Below, piece by piece: positions 15,515 to 23,271 of a stretch of 32,407 nt of DNA. The DNA lies in NCBI GenBank assembly GCA_013151315.1, contig JAADIN010000143.1:1-32407 (forward strand). Direction: 5' to 3'. Position numbers and translations under genes: made by a program. Source of the DNA: Planctomycetota bacterium. GTDB lineage: Bacteria; Planctomycetota; Planctomycetia; Pirellulales; Lacipirellulaceae. Within the stretch, counting starts at the first letter, position 1. Each line of letters opens with the position of its first letter. The notes beneath the pieces are model-generated. The model made no database searches, was not told the DNA's origin, and saw only the letters and a list, made by a program, of their open reading frames with translations.

Positions 15515-17185
15515 ATGTCGCACAATTTTTTGAAAACCACGCCCCTCCTTGGGTTCGCTCTGGCAATGATTCTTGGCGTTTTCTCCGCCCGAGCGTTCGC
15601 CGAAAATGAAAATAAGCCGCTCGCCCAGAACGAGGGCCTTGAGGATCTCGATCAGGCGATGCGAGTCAAGATAAACGCCACGGGAATTCGCGACATCAAC
15701 CAAGCCGTCGAACTCTTGCAGCGAGCTCTCGACAAGGGCCTCGAGCCGGTCGATGCCGACTTTGCCCAAGAGCTGCTCTCTTCCGCCCTGATGGAACGAG
15801 CTTCCGCACTGGTTCGGGTGATCAACGCACGTTCGATCGCCGATCCGAAAGTTCAGCAAATCCGCCAATTGGTTATTTCCGATTTGCGTCGAATCCTAGC
15901 CTACGACAACCCTCCGCCGCGGGCCAGCTTCGAGTTAGGCCGCTTGATGGCCATGCCCGGCGGCGATCCGCACGAAGCACGACGAGTGCTGACCACTTTT
16001 TTAGAAACGCCCGATTTGCCTGACAACCAACGGGCAGAAGCTTTTATTCTTCGTTCCCGTGTCCAGACCGACGAAGCCAAGGCCTTGGCCGACTTCGACG
16101 AAGCGCTCCGATTGGCTCCCGACAACGCAGGATACCGGCTCGTGCGCGCAGTCTTCTTGCGTAGCCGAAGCAAATTTGAGGACGCGCTCGAAGAAGTGGG
16201 GCAAGTTCTTCAGCAGGCCCCCGACGATGCCAATGCCCTCATCTTGCAAGGCGAACTTTTCCGTGAATTGAACCAACCCGACGAGGCACTCGCAAGCTTT
16301 GATCGAGCGACCAAGTTGGCCCCTCAGGCGCCAACTCCGTTTCAGAATCGGGGAGAAATCTACCGCAAGCAGGAAAAATTTGACCTGGCAATTGCCCAGT
16401 TCGACCAAGTCTTAAAACTCCAACCCGGATATCCCCTAACACTCGTCCATCGGGCCGAGGCCTATCTCTACTCAGGGAAATTAGAAAAAGCCCTAGCCGA
16501 CGTCGAGGGGGTGCTAGAAAAACAACCGCTCATCGCAGCCCACCGGCTTCGTGCCGAAGTGCTCGCCAAAATGGATCGTTTGCAAGAGGCCATCGAAGAA
16601 ATGGAGCGCGTCTCCAAGGCCATGCCCCAACAGGTCGACCTCCGAATGCAGTTGGCCCTTTACTACCTCGTCGACGGCCAACCACGCAAAGCCATTGCCG
16701 CCTACAGCGAAGTCATCAAAGTCAACGAAAAAAGTTTTGTTGCTTGGAGGAGCCGAGGGGATGCCTACTTAAATATCGGCGAGCACTCCGAGGCGGTTGC
16801 CGATCTGCAGCAAGCCCTCGAACTCTCGCCAGACGACTCCTCGGTCTTAAACAATCTGGCATGGGTCTTGGCAACCTCGCCCCAAGACGAAGTCCGCGAC
16901 GCGAAACGAGCGATTGAGCTGGCGACCAAAGCCTGCGAGCAATCGGACTACAGCCAGTCGCACATTCTCAGCACGCTAGCCGCCGCTTATGCCGAGGCAG
17001 GCCAATTCGAGACAGCCATCAAATGGTCGCAAAAAGCCGTCGACATGGAAGACCCCGAACACGGCAAACAACTGGCCGCCGAACTGGCCAGCTACCGCGA
17101 AGACCGCCCCTGGCGAGAAAAGCAAACCGTCGCCGAAAGCGAACCGACTGCTGAAAAGCCCGAAGCGACCGAGACCACCAAATAG
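15515..17185 (+). CDS. Secreted tetratricopeptide-repeat protein
   Basis: 556 residues. Residues 1-29 are a signal peptide ending in AFA. From about 125 to 520 the protein is a run of TPR-like helix pairs with the W/L-G/A-Y-A-P spacing, for example FDEALRLAPDNAGYRL, FDRATKLAPQAPTPFQNRGE, FDQVLKLQPGYPLTLVHRAE and LQQALELSPDDSSVLNNLAW. The last repeats carry the ATSPQDEVRDAKRAIELATK form common in TPR proteins of planctomycetes. The C-terminus is Glu/Thr/Pro-rich. TPRs are protein-binding scaffolds, so a periplasmic or envelope assembly role is plausible, but no partner can be named. AAGGG lies before the ATG. It appears to be a single-gene unit with a palindrome 20 bp after its stop. Confidence 0.9.
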   Translation: MSHNFLKTTPLLGFALAMILGVFSARAFAENENKPLAQNEGLEDLDQAMRVKINATGIRDINQAVELLQRALDKGLEPVDADFAQELLSSALMERASALVRVINARSIADPKVQQIRQLVISDLRRILAYDNPPPRASFELGRLMAMPGGDPHEARRVLTTFLETPDLPDNQRAEAFILRSRVQTDEAKALADFDEALRLAPDNAGYRLVRAVFLRSRSKFEDALEEVGQVLQQAPDDANALILQGELFRELNQPDEALASFDRATKLAPQAPTPFQNRGEIYRKQEKFDLAIAQFDQVLKLQPGYPLTLVHRAEAYLYSGKLEKALADVEGVLEKQPLIAAHRLRAEVLAKMDRLQEAIEEMERVSKAMPQQVDLRMQLALYYLVDGQPRKAIAAYSEVIKVNEKSFVAWRSRGDAYLNIGEHSEAVADLQQALELSPDDSSVLNNLAWVLATSPQDEVRDAKRAIELATKACEQSDYSQSHILSTLAAAYAEAGQFETAIKWSQKAVDMEDPEHGKQLAAELASYREDRPWREKQTVAESEPTAEKPEATETTK

Positions 17186-17536
17186 AGCCTCGGAACACAC
17201 GCTCAAAGCCGAGGGATTGCAATCCCTCGGCTTTGCCCAGCCGATCCGTTTCATCGGGTAGCAGCGCGGCCAAAAAAAGCACTCGCTATCCCTTCTCAAA
17301 GAAGCGATAATCCTCTGTCGCACACGGGTGGACAGCTGCACCCAATCCCAATCCATTTTGTCACCTCCAACCCCATGTCGAGTTTTCCTGCCAAAACTCT
17401 CGCCACCAAACATGCCAAACACTGCCACACGAAAGTGAACGACCAAACCAAGAAGCCCCCTTTGTCCTTTTGGCACAAAACGCGAGCTCAAAACTCCTGA
17501 ACCTAACAACGAGCCCCCTTTTTTCGAGTTCACTTC
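17186..17536. other. Intergenic region between TPR protein and symporter genes
   Basis: Apart from the palindrome at 17205-17234, I see no gene, RNA or strong promoter in these 350 bases. The right part must hold the symporter promoter. Confidence 0.5.
17205..17234 (+). terminator. Perfect 30-bp palindrome, likely terminator (copy 1 of 4)
   Basis: The half-arm AAAGCCGAGGGATTG is followed immediately by its exact reverse complement, with no loop. It lies 20 bp after the TPR stop. The ends AAA/TTT make it a plausible bidirectional terminator. An identical copy is at 23925-23954, and sequence variants are at 27291-27320 and 28275-28298. Confidence 0.7.
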
Positions 17537-19129
17537 ATGCGTATGGCATTGCACTGGCAAATTCTCATCACGATGATCCTGGGCGCTGCCCTGGGGCTCA
17601 CGCTCAATGCCTCCGCAGGCAGGCAGCCGAGCGGCCTGGCGACCGACTATCCGGCCGGCTCGGTCCAGTTGGTCGGCATGACCGAGGCGATCGAAGTCGA
17701 CGCCGGACGCATCTGGTCGCTCGACACCGCCGAGCGAATCCTCATCCAGATTGATCGCCAGCTCGAGGGCGGCAGCTTGGCCACACGTCGCGTCGTCGTC
17801 GGAGACGAGCGATTCGTCGAGCGGCAGCTCGCCGACCTGGGCGAACCTTGGCCCGAGGGGTCTGGCGACGCAAATATCCCGCGTACCGTGGTCCCCACGC
17901 TTAGCAAGCTAAAAACCCACGACCCGACCGCCTACGCAGCTTTCAGGCAAAACGGTCGATCACTCGCTCGAACGGTTGGCGATCTGGCAAAAATATTGGG
18001 CGACCTGTTCTTGCGAATGCTCAAGATGATCTCGGTACCGCTCATTATCACCTCGCTCCTGTCGGGCATTACCGGATTGGGACGCGCCGAACGGCTAGGA
18101 AAAATGTTTGGCCGAACCCTGCTCTACTACCTATCGACCAGCATGGCAGCGATAACGATCGGGCTGCTGATGGTCAATTTCATCAACCCAGGACTTATCA
18201 ACCCAGAGCTGGCCGACCAAGCCGTCGCCCCGGCAACAGAAGCGGTTCAACAGCACGGCAAGGGCCTCGCCGTCGTACTGTTCGAGCAATTGCAAAACAT
18301 GATTCCCCCCAATCCGTTCGCAGCCCTCGCTAACGGGAATTTCCTTTCCATTATCGCGTTCACGATCGCGATTGGTGTCTGCACAATTCTGGTCGGCGGC
18401 AACGTCGCCGAAAAAGTCAACGAACTGGTCGACGCCGCTTTTCAGGTCATGATGAAGTTCACGATGTTCATCATCCGGCTCGCTCCGATCGGTGTGTTTT
18501 TTCTCATGCTCTCGGTCACCGCGACCCAGGGGGCGGGCATTTTTAGCACCCTCGGCTGGTACATGCTCACCGTGGCCTGTGCGCTGGCAGTTCACGCTCT
18601 GGTCGTCTTGCCACTGATTCTCCATTTTGTTGCCAAGCGAAACCCGTTCGAATTTGCCAAGGCGATGAGCCCTGCACTGCTCACCGCGTTTAGTTCGGCC
18701 TCGAGCAACGGCACCCTGCCGCTGACGCTCACCTGCGTCGAACAGCGGGCGAAGGTCAGCAACCGCGTCAGCTCGTTCGTCCTGCCGCTGGGCGCGACGA
18801 TCAATATGGACGGCACCGCGCTCTACGAGGTCGTCGCCGTGCTGTTCATCGCCCAGATGAGCGGCGTCGATTTGTCGCTGAGCCAACAGATCCTCGTCGC
18901 TTTCACGGCACTGCTAGCGAGCATCGGAGCGGCAGGCATCCCCCACGCAGGGCTCGTGATGATGGTCATCATCTTGCAAGCCGTCGGCCTACCGACCGAG
19001 AGCCAGGGCCTGATCATCGCAGTCGACCGAGTGCTCGACATGTGCCGAACCGCAGTCAACGTCTGGAGCGACTCCTGCGGCTGTGCCGTCGTCAGCCGAT
19101 TTGAAAAAGGAGAAGCAGCCCCGATCTGA
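17537..19129 (+). CDS. Dicarboxylate/amino acid:cation symporter (DAACS/GltP family) with large first-loop insertion
   Basis: A Na+- or H+-coupled transporter of anionic amino acids or C4-dicarboxylates. The first helix is at about 7-25. The family core then begins at about 148 with GDLAKILGDLFLRMLKMIS and continues through the HP1 serine-rich SSASSNGTLPLTL, the NMDGT motif, the SIGAAGIPHAG hairpin (HP2), and DRVLDMCRTAVNVWSDSCG in the last helix. That last helix keeps the Asp, Arg and Asn that bind substrate; the usual Gly before the second Asp is Trp-Ser here. About 110 residues with no membrane helix separate the first two helices, where most homologues have only a short loop. By topology that insert is periplasmic. 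Total length 530 versus roughly 420 in the family. Substrate not resolvable by eye. Confidence 0.9.
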   Translation: MRMALHWQILITMILGAALGLTLNASAGRQPSGLATDYPAGSVQLVGMTEAIEVDAGRIWSLDTAERILIQIDRQLEGGSLATRRVVVGDERFVERQLADLGEPWPEGSGDANIPRTVVPTLSKLKTHDPTAYAAFRQNGRSLARTVGDLAKILGDLFLRMLKMISVPLIITSLLSGITGLGRAERLGKMFGRTLLYYLSTSMAAITIGLLMVNFINPGLINPELADQAVAPATEAVQQHGKGLAVVLFEQLQNMIPPNPFAALANGNFLSIIAFTIAIGVCTILVGGNVAEKVNELVDAAFQVMMKFTMFIIRLAPIGVFFLMLSVTATQGAGIFSTLGWYMLTVACALAVHALVVLPLILHFVAKRNPFEFAKAMSPALLTAFSSASSNGTLPLTLTCVEQRAKVSNRVSSFVLPLGATINMDGTALYEVVAVLFIAQMSGVDLSLSQQILVAFTALLASIGAAGIPHAGLVMMVIILQAVGLPTESQGLIIAVDRVLDMCRTAVNVWSDSCGCAVVSRFEKGEAAPI

Positions 19130-19138
19130 CAGAAGAAC

Positions 19139-19164
19139 AGCCGCGATCTGACAGATCGCCGGAG
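19139..19164. repeat. 26-bp element with inner palindrome, left copy
   Basis: The 17-nt palindrome GCGATCTGACAGATCGC (19143-19159, one-base centre) is flanked by AGCC and CGGAG. The whole 26-bp unit recurs in reverse orientation at 32183-32208. A partial direct repeat of CGATCTGACAGA overlaps the symporter stop. Possibly a terminator of the symporter gene. Confidence 0.7.
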
Positions 19165-19185
19165 TCCCCCCGCCACTTCAACACC

Positions 19186-19213
19186 TTGACGCCCGAACCC
19201 CACCGAGTAAACT
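19186..19213 (+). promoter_or_regulatory. Probable sigma-70-type promoter for tRNA-Leu
   Basis: TTGACG (19186-19191) and TAAACT (19208-19213) are separated by 16 nt. This would start transcription near 19220, about 20 nt before the tRNA. It lies past the end of the symporter gene. Assigned by similarity to the -35/-10 consensus only. Confidence 0.5.
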
Positions 19214-19241
19214 CAACGCATTACAAACACATAAGAAAAAT

Positions 19242-19325
19242 GGGCTCGTGGCGGAATTGGCAGACGCGCATGCTTGAGGGGCATGTGCCCGCAAGGGCGT
19301 GCTGGTTCGACTCCAGTCGGGCCCA
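19242..19325 (+). tRNA. tRNA-Leu (anticodon GAG)
   Basis: 84 nt. The acceptor GGGCTCG pairs with CGGGCCC, followed by discriminator A at 19325. The D-arm region is GGCGGAATTGGCAGAC, and the anticodon stem CATGC/GCATG holds the loop TTGAGGG (anticodon GAG). The long variable arm GCCC-GCAA-GGGC marks a class II tRNA, and the T-arm has TTCGACT. Decodes CUC and CUU. CCA is not encoded (the next bases are CTA). No integrase or attachment-site duplication is seen nearby. Confidence 0.95.
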
Positions 19326-19401
19326 CTACTCCAAGCGATAATTATCAAAAACCAAAGCGAGCCGGCTCGTCCCCGAGCCCGGACCAGGAGTCCCGTTCAA
19401 A

Positions 19402-19914
19402 ATGCTTAGCCAAGTTATGCAAGGCGCCATCAACGAGCAGATCAACAACGAGTTGCTCTCGTCGTACACCTATCTCTCGATGGCCGTCTGGTGTGAGCAC
19501 AAGCAGTTTATCGGTTGTGCGCATTGGATGCGTCTGCAAAGCGAAGAAGAACGCATCCACGCGATGCGGCTGGTCGATTTCCTCTTGGCCCGCAATGGCA
19601 AGGTGGTCCTCCAGCCGATCGCTCAACCCGAGATTGATTTCGAATCGGTGGTGCAGGTATTCGACAAGGCCTTGGCACAAGAGCAGATCGTGACGCAGCA
19701 GATCGACGGGCTCTATGAGCTCGCGTTCAACGAAAAGGCGTTTGCCGCCCTGGTCGAGCTCGAATGGTTTATTACCGAGCAAGTGGAAGAAGAAAAGACG
19801 GCACGCGAGATCGTCCACAAGTTCCACATGGTCGAAGACGACTCGGCCGCGCTGCTAGACCTGGATCGCGAGTTGAGCCAACGCGCTCCCGAGGCCGCCG
19901 CTTCCAAGGCCTGA
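19402..19914 (+). CDS. ftnA: Bacterial non-haem ferritin
   Basis: An iron-storage protein that forms a 24-subunit shell and oxidises Fe2+ at a di-iron centre. The ferroxidase ligands fall at the same positions as in Escherichia coli FtnA: E17 in INEQINNELLSSYTYLSMA, E50 and H53 in EEERIHAM, E94, Q127 and E130 in TEQVEEEK. 170 residues, family length. It begins 76 bp after the tRNA-Leu and may be read from the same promoter. No obvious Fur box is seen. Its last 60 bases overlap the end of the convergent small membrane protein gene, an unusual arrangement. The C-terminal EAAASKA tail is low complexity. Confidence 0.96.
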   Translation: MLSQVMQGAINEQINNELLSSYTYLSMAVWCEHKQFIGCAHWMRLQSEEERIHAMRLVDFLLARNGKVVLQPIAQPEIDFESVVQVFDKALAQEQIVTQQIDGLYELAFNEKAFAALVELEWFITEQVEEEKTAREIVHKFHMVEDDSAALLDLDRELSQRAPEAAASKA

Positions 19915-20106
19915 GGGGCCTAACATCGAGACCCGGCCTTTGATCGCGCCGAATCCGCCGTAGGCGTTCAGCTCAAGGAACAACAGCACACAGGCCGTCA
20001 GTAGCGACACCAACGCGATCAGCAGCAGCACCGTATAGATGTTCATCTGCGGCTTCTTCTTGAGAACGCTCGGGGCGCTAACCGACTCGAAGTTTGGTTG
20101 CGACAT
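19855..20106 (-). CDS. Small single-pass membrane protein, last gene of the FloA/NfeD-side cluster
   Basis: 83 residues. A polar N-terminus (about 20 residues) ending in KKKPQ is followed by one hydrophobic helix (about 23-48, YTVLLLIALVSLLTACVLLF then LELNAYG). The C-terminal tail is Gly/Ser-rich. I know no named family, though similar small proteins with MNIYTVLLLI-type helices recur in planctomycetes. ATGs at 20109 and 20106 follow AGGAGG; the second has the better six-base spacing. The start overlaps the end of the coiled-coil gene by 29 bp, so translation is probably coupled and the two proteins may act together. The tail is encoded antisense to the ferritin C-terminus (60-bp convergent overlap). 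Confidence 0.75.
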   Translation of the reverse strand: MSQPNFESVSAPSVLKKKPQMNIYTVLLLIALVSLLTACVLLFLELNAYGGFGAIKGRVSMLGPSGLGSGGLGSALAQLAIQV

Positions 20107-20914
20107 CATCGCCCTCCTGAATCTGCCCCTGTTGAAATCGACGAATAATCCGACCGACTGCACGGTCGGGTTCGGTGCGAAGAATCTCGGCTCGGCCCAG
20201 ATAGCGATCGCCACGGAAAATCTCGATCGTCTGTTGCGGTTTGAGCCCATCGTCAGAGCCGATCGTAATTTCAATCAACTGGACCCCCGCCTGTCGGGTC
20301 GTCGCACTCACCAGCCCTCGCACACGCGGCACGGCAGCTTGAGGATCGTTGGCATCGATGCCGTTTTCATTCAGCAGCGAAGTGGCTTCGCCCAACTGCT
20401 GCGCCAACTGGACGTGACGCTCGTTGAGCATACTCAGCTTGCCAAGCAACTGATGAGACTCGTCGGTCGTGCGAATTGTGGTCGCAACGGCTTCGTCGCG
20501 GGCTTGCTGGTTTTCACGAATCTCCGCGCGAAGGACTTCCACTTCGGCAGTGAGCTTTTCATTATTCTGCTGCGTGGAAGCGACGGCCGCCGTACTGGCT
20601 CGCTGCTGCTGACGCAACTGGTCGAGATCGGTTTGAATGGTCGTATTCTGCGAAATCAGTGCAACGCGTTCGCTTTCTAGCTTACGTACCTCTTGTTGAG
20701 AGGCCTCGACCTCGGCAGACAGTTGACTCTCGAGACTGCGGTAACTGCTGGCGAGCTGCTCGTTCTTGTTGGTCGCTTCGCTCAATTGGGTGGTCAGCTT
20801 CTCTGCCTCAGCACGCCAATTGTGGTGGTTGGTGTAGACAGCCATCGAGATCGCCATCATGAAGATGGCGGCAACGGCAATGCTCACGATAAAAAATTTG
20901 CCAAGCAGATTCAT
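20078..20914 (-). CDS. Membrane-anchored coiled-coil protein
   Basis: 278 residues, no named family. One N-terminal membrane helix (about 5-27, MNLLGKFFIVSIAVAAIFMM) is followed by about 150 residues of Glu/Gln/Ala-rich heptad sequence (about 35-185), a long coiled coil. The C-terminal domain (about 195-278) contains ITIGSDDGLKPQQTIEIF, then GDRYLGRAEILR and AVGRIIRRFQQGQIQEGDDV. This beta-rich segment recalls the MreC-type extracytoplasmic domain, so a scaffold along the membrane is a reasonable guess. The ATG at 20914 has GAGGAA nine bases upstream; a longer in-frame reading starts inside non-coding sequence and is rejected. It is followed by the small membrane protein gene with a 29-bp overlap. 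Confidence 0.8.
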   Translation of the reverse strand: MNLLGKFFIVSIAVAAIFMMAISMAVYTNHHNWRAEAEKLTTQLSEATNKNEQLASSYRSLESQLSAEVEASQQEVRKLESERVALISQNTTIQTDLDQLRQQQRASTAAVASTQQNNEKLTAEVEVLRAEIRENQQARDEAVATTIRTTDESHQLLGKLSMLNERHVQLAQQLGEATSLLNENGIDANDPQAAVPRVRGLVSATTRQAGVQLIEITIGSDDGLKPQQTIEIFRGDRYLGRAEILRTEPDRAVGRIIRRFQQGQIQEGDDVATKLRVG

Positions 20915-21135
20915 CGAATCAAGTTCCTCAAAGCCAATTCCCCAATGGGACCAATTAGCCGACGCGCAAAACGGACGCAACTTTCTGACAGCACAAGAGC
21001 CGACAGCACAAGAGCCAAGCCCTACAACTGCAGTATAATCAGCACGCGAAAATGGTGTCAAACTTTCCACGGGCAAAACGGGCAAGCGGCGAGATTTGAG
21101 GCCGATTTTAACTATTCTGCTGCCTGACCGTGCCG

Positions 21136-21351
21136 CTAGCCAGGAAAACAGCCACAACCGGTACCGCAAGACCCTGGAGGCCCCGAGCCAGACAAAGAGG
21201 GGCCAGGCGCGGCCGTATGGCCGGCCGGCACACTCAGCAGCCTGGCAAGCTTCTCGCTGCCACAGGCCTCACACTGGGGCTGCTCCTCGCCCCGAACAAG
21301 GAGTTCCTGCTCACAGTCACATTTCTGGCACACAAACTCATAAAGGGGCAT
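21136..21351 (-). CDS. FmdB-type zinc-ribbon protein
   Basis: 71 residues. MPLYEFVCQKC is the family's characteristic start, with C8 and C11 forming the first zinc knuckle and C27 and C30 (CEACG) the second. The tail is Gly/Ser/Pro-rich and ends in GTGCGCFPG, as in many FmdB proteins. The family is named for a putative regulator of formamidase, but its molecular role is unproven. It lies 31 bp after the gene ending at 21383 in the same direction, so it is likely in that operon. Confidence 0.9.
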   Translation of the reverse strand: MPLYEFVCQKCDCEQELLVRGEEQPQCEACGSEKLARLLSVPAGHTAAPGPSLSGSGPPGSCGTGCGCFPG

Positions 21352-21382
21352 TTTGGGAATTTTCCTTCACTAATTCTGGCTT

Positions 21383-22009
21383 TCACCATTCGGGACGTCG
21401 CAAGATTTCCTGGGCGACGACCAGCTGCCGCATGCCTCCCGGCTTGTGCAGCAGTTTGATGACTTCCTCGGAAACGCTTAATTTCTGTTGTTGAGATGCG
21501 GCAGGATTCTCCTCACGCTTGAGATTCCCCAACTGATGGTCAAACTTTTGGTGCAGTCGCAATTCTAGCTTCTCGTCGGCAAGCCCTACTTCGTCGCCCA
21601 GCCGCTGGGCATGTTCGATCATTTGCTTTGAGCTGAGATGCGAAGCGACGTGCTCGGCAACGCCTTCTTGGCGCAAGTTGGCCGCGGGCTGCACCGATTC
21701 TAGTGGGAGAGGCTGTCGTTTTTGCCTAGACGGCTTGCCTTGAGCGCGACGAAGAAAGTCCTCGACTTCACTTCGTAATGCGTCCTCTTGATTGCCCTGC
21801 TCAACGACGAGCATCTCGGGCTCTTGTTCTTCAAGCCCCCTCTGCGGACGACGAGGCCGCTGCGGCTTGGGCGGATTTTTCTTTGCTTGCTCTCTCGCAC
21901 TGACCCATTGGCCAATCGAGTAGAGAATAAAAACAATGAGGCCAAAGACCACCTGCCAAAAATCGGCCGCCAACAAGAGCGGAATGGAATCAATCGCAGG
22001 CACGTGCAA
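21383..22009 (-). CDS. Uncharacterised membrane-anchored protein next to floA
   Basis: 208 residues. A hydrophobic N-terminal segment (about 8-36, including DFWQVVFGLIVFILYSIGQW) anchors the protein. Next come a basic, proline-rich linker (KNPPKPQRPRRPQRG) and an acidic/glutamine-rich middle. The end has a compact C-terminal block LLHKPGGMRQLVVAQEILRRPEW; such short terminal blocks look conserved in planctomycete proteins of this kind. No catalytic motif is seen. It starts 29 bp after floA ends, so it is almost certainly co-transcribed with floA and may be a partner of the flotillin assembly. The name and function are unknown. Confidence 0.75.
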   Translation of the reverse strand: MHVPAIDSIPLLLAADFWQVVFGLIVFILYSIGQWVSAREQAKKNPPKPQRPRRPQRGLEEQEPEMLVVEQGNQEDALRSEVEDFLRRAQGKPSRQKRQPLPLESVQPAANLRQEGVAEHVASHLSSKQMIEHAQRLGDEVGLADEKLELRLHQKFDHQLGNLKREENPAASQQQKLSVSEEVIKLLHKPGGMRQLVVAQEILRRPEW

Positions 22010-22038
22010 AGCACTCCTAGGGGATTTACAAAAACGAT

Positions 22039-23094
22039 CTACTCACGCCGTGTGCTGCCCGAGCTGGCGATCGATTCTCGCATGTCGGTATCGGCCTGAA
22101 CGTTTTTTAGCTTGTAGTAATCGAAAATCCCCAATCGACCGTTCGTAAAAGCATCGGCAATAGCCTTGGGAACTTCGGCCTCGGCTTCGACCAGACGGGC
22201 TCGATTTTCTTCCATTTTCGCGAAGTTTTCTTGCTCCTCCGAGACGGCCATCGCCCGGCGACCTTCTGCCTGAGCGCGAGCGACTCGCGTATCGGCCTCG
22301 GCCTGATCGGCTTGCAGCCGAGCACCAATGTTGTCGCCGACGTCGATGTCGGCAATATCGATCGACACGATTTCAAACGCCGTTTGCGAATCGAGCTTTC
22401 TCGCTAGCACGGCTTTGGAGATGGTATCGGGATTCTCCAAGGCATGGGCATGGGTATCCGACGAACCAATGGCACTGACAATCCCTTCGCCGACGCGGGC
22501 GACGATCGTTTCTTCGGTGGCCCCGCCGATCAGCTGGTCGAGATTGGCACGGACCGTCACTCGGGCCCTCACCTTGAGTTGGATTCCGTTTTTGGCAATT
22601 GCATCGAGGGTCGCGCGTTTTGAGTCCTTCGAGGGGCAATCGATCACGCGTGGGTACACGCTCGTTTGCACCGCCTCCAGGATATTCCTCCCAGCCAAGT
22701 CGATCGCGGTCGCTTGCTTGTAGTCAAGAGTGATGATTTTGGCCTTGCGTGCGGCGATCATCGAACGGATCACGAGTGGCACATTTCCGCCAGAGAGATA
22801 ATGGGCTTCCAAGGCCTTGGTCGTGATTCCTTCGTCTTCGGTAATGCCTGCCTTCACGGCCATGATTTTGCTTCGCACGATCACCGCCGGATTGACTTTT
22901 CGAAGCGTCATCCGAATCAGATCGAAGATGCCAACCCGGGCTCCCGTCGTCGCAGCCTGAATCCACAGGCGGGCGTATTGGGCAAAAACCACAAAGAAGA
23001 CGATCCCGGCGATAATCGCCGCAAAACCGAGCACTAACACGATTGTGGCCGTGTTGTCGGCAGCAAGCAGGGGGTGTTGGAGCTGCGCAGGCAT
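22039..23094 (-). CDS. floA: Flotillin-like protein FloA (UPF0365)
   Basis: It forms oligomers that organise functional membrane microdomains. 351 residues from the ATG at 23094, which has GGAG five bases upstream; the ATG at 23115 lacks one. A membrane-inserted hydrophobic segment (about 15-38) is followed by the flotillin/PHB region. Blocks nearly identical to Bacillus subtilis FloA (YqfA) are LESHYL-like LEAHYLSGGNVP, AAIDLAGR-like TAIDLAGRNILEAVQTSV, GGATEETIVARVGEGIVS, and FEIVSIDIADIDVGDNIGA followed by QADQAEADTRVARAQAEGRR. The terminal NVQADTDMR block also matches. In B. subtilis floA lies beside an NfeD gene (yqeZ); here two NfeD genes precede it. Confidence 0.96.
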   Translation of the reverse strand: MPAQLQHPLLAADNTATIVLVLGFAAIIAGIVFFVVFAQYARLWIQAATTGARVGIFDLIRMTLRKVNPAVIVRSKIMAVKAGITEDEGITTKALEAHYLSGGNVPLVIRSMIAARKAKIITLDYKQATAIDLAGRNILEAVQTSVYPRVIDCPSKDSKRATLDAIAKNGIQLKVRARVTVRANLDQLIGGATEETIVARVGEGIVSAIGSSDTHAHALENPDTISKAVLARKLDSQTAFEIVSIDIADIDVGDNIGARLQADQAEADTRVARAQAEGRRAMAVSEEQENFAKMEENRARLVEAEAEVPKAIADAFTNGRLGIFDYYKLKNVQADTDMRESIASSGSTRRE

Positions 23095-23235
23095 CGAATC
23101 TCCGCTCTCGGGCATTGATGGTGGGTCGCTCGACGAGCGGTTTCCCTGCTCGCGTTGTAATGGCTAGGGCTTCCAAAAGCAAGCCAATGCAAGTTCAATC
23201 GCGGTGTTTCCTAGCCGCAACCTCTTGTGGCACGG

Positions 23236-23266
23236 CTCTCCGAGTCGTAATTCTCCACTCGGAGAG
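23236..23266. terminator. Hairpin after the short NfeD gene
   Basis: CTCTCCGAGT (23236-23245) and ACTCGGAGAG (23257-23266) are a perfect 10-bp inverted repeat with an 11-nt loop. It lies 6 bp beyond the stop of the NfeD gene ending at 23272 and before the floA start. It could end or attenuate transcription into floA, giving floA a separate promoter. The CTCCGAGT-type stem is also a common planctomycete repeat. Confidence 0.55.
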
Positions 23267-23271
23267 TGGAG

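Noticed and set aside
18131..18886. 251-codon minus-strand open frame
   Set aside because: Antisense to the symporter core; highly charged shadow frame.
19242..19325. tRNA-Leu as an integration site for a mobile island
   Set aside because: No integrase, no duplicated tRNA 3' end, and both flanks carry ordinary chromosomal genes.
20915..21169. 85-residue N-terminal extension of the coiled-coil protein
   Set aside because: The ATG at 20914 has a good GAGGAA site and opens directly into the membrane helix; upstream residues are unlike protein.
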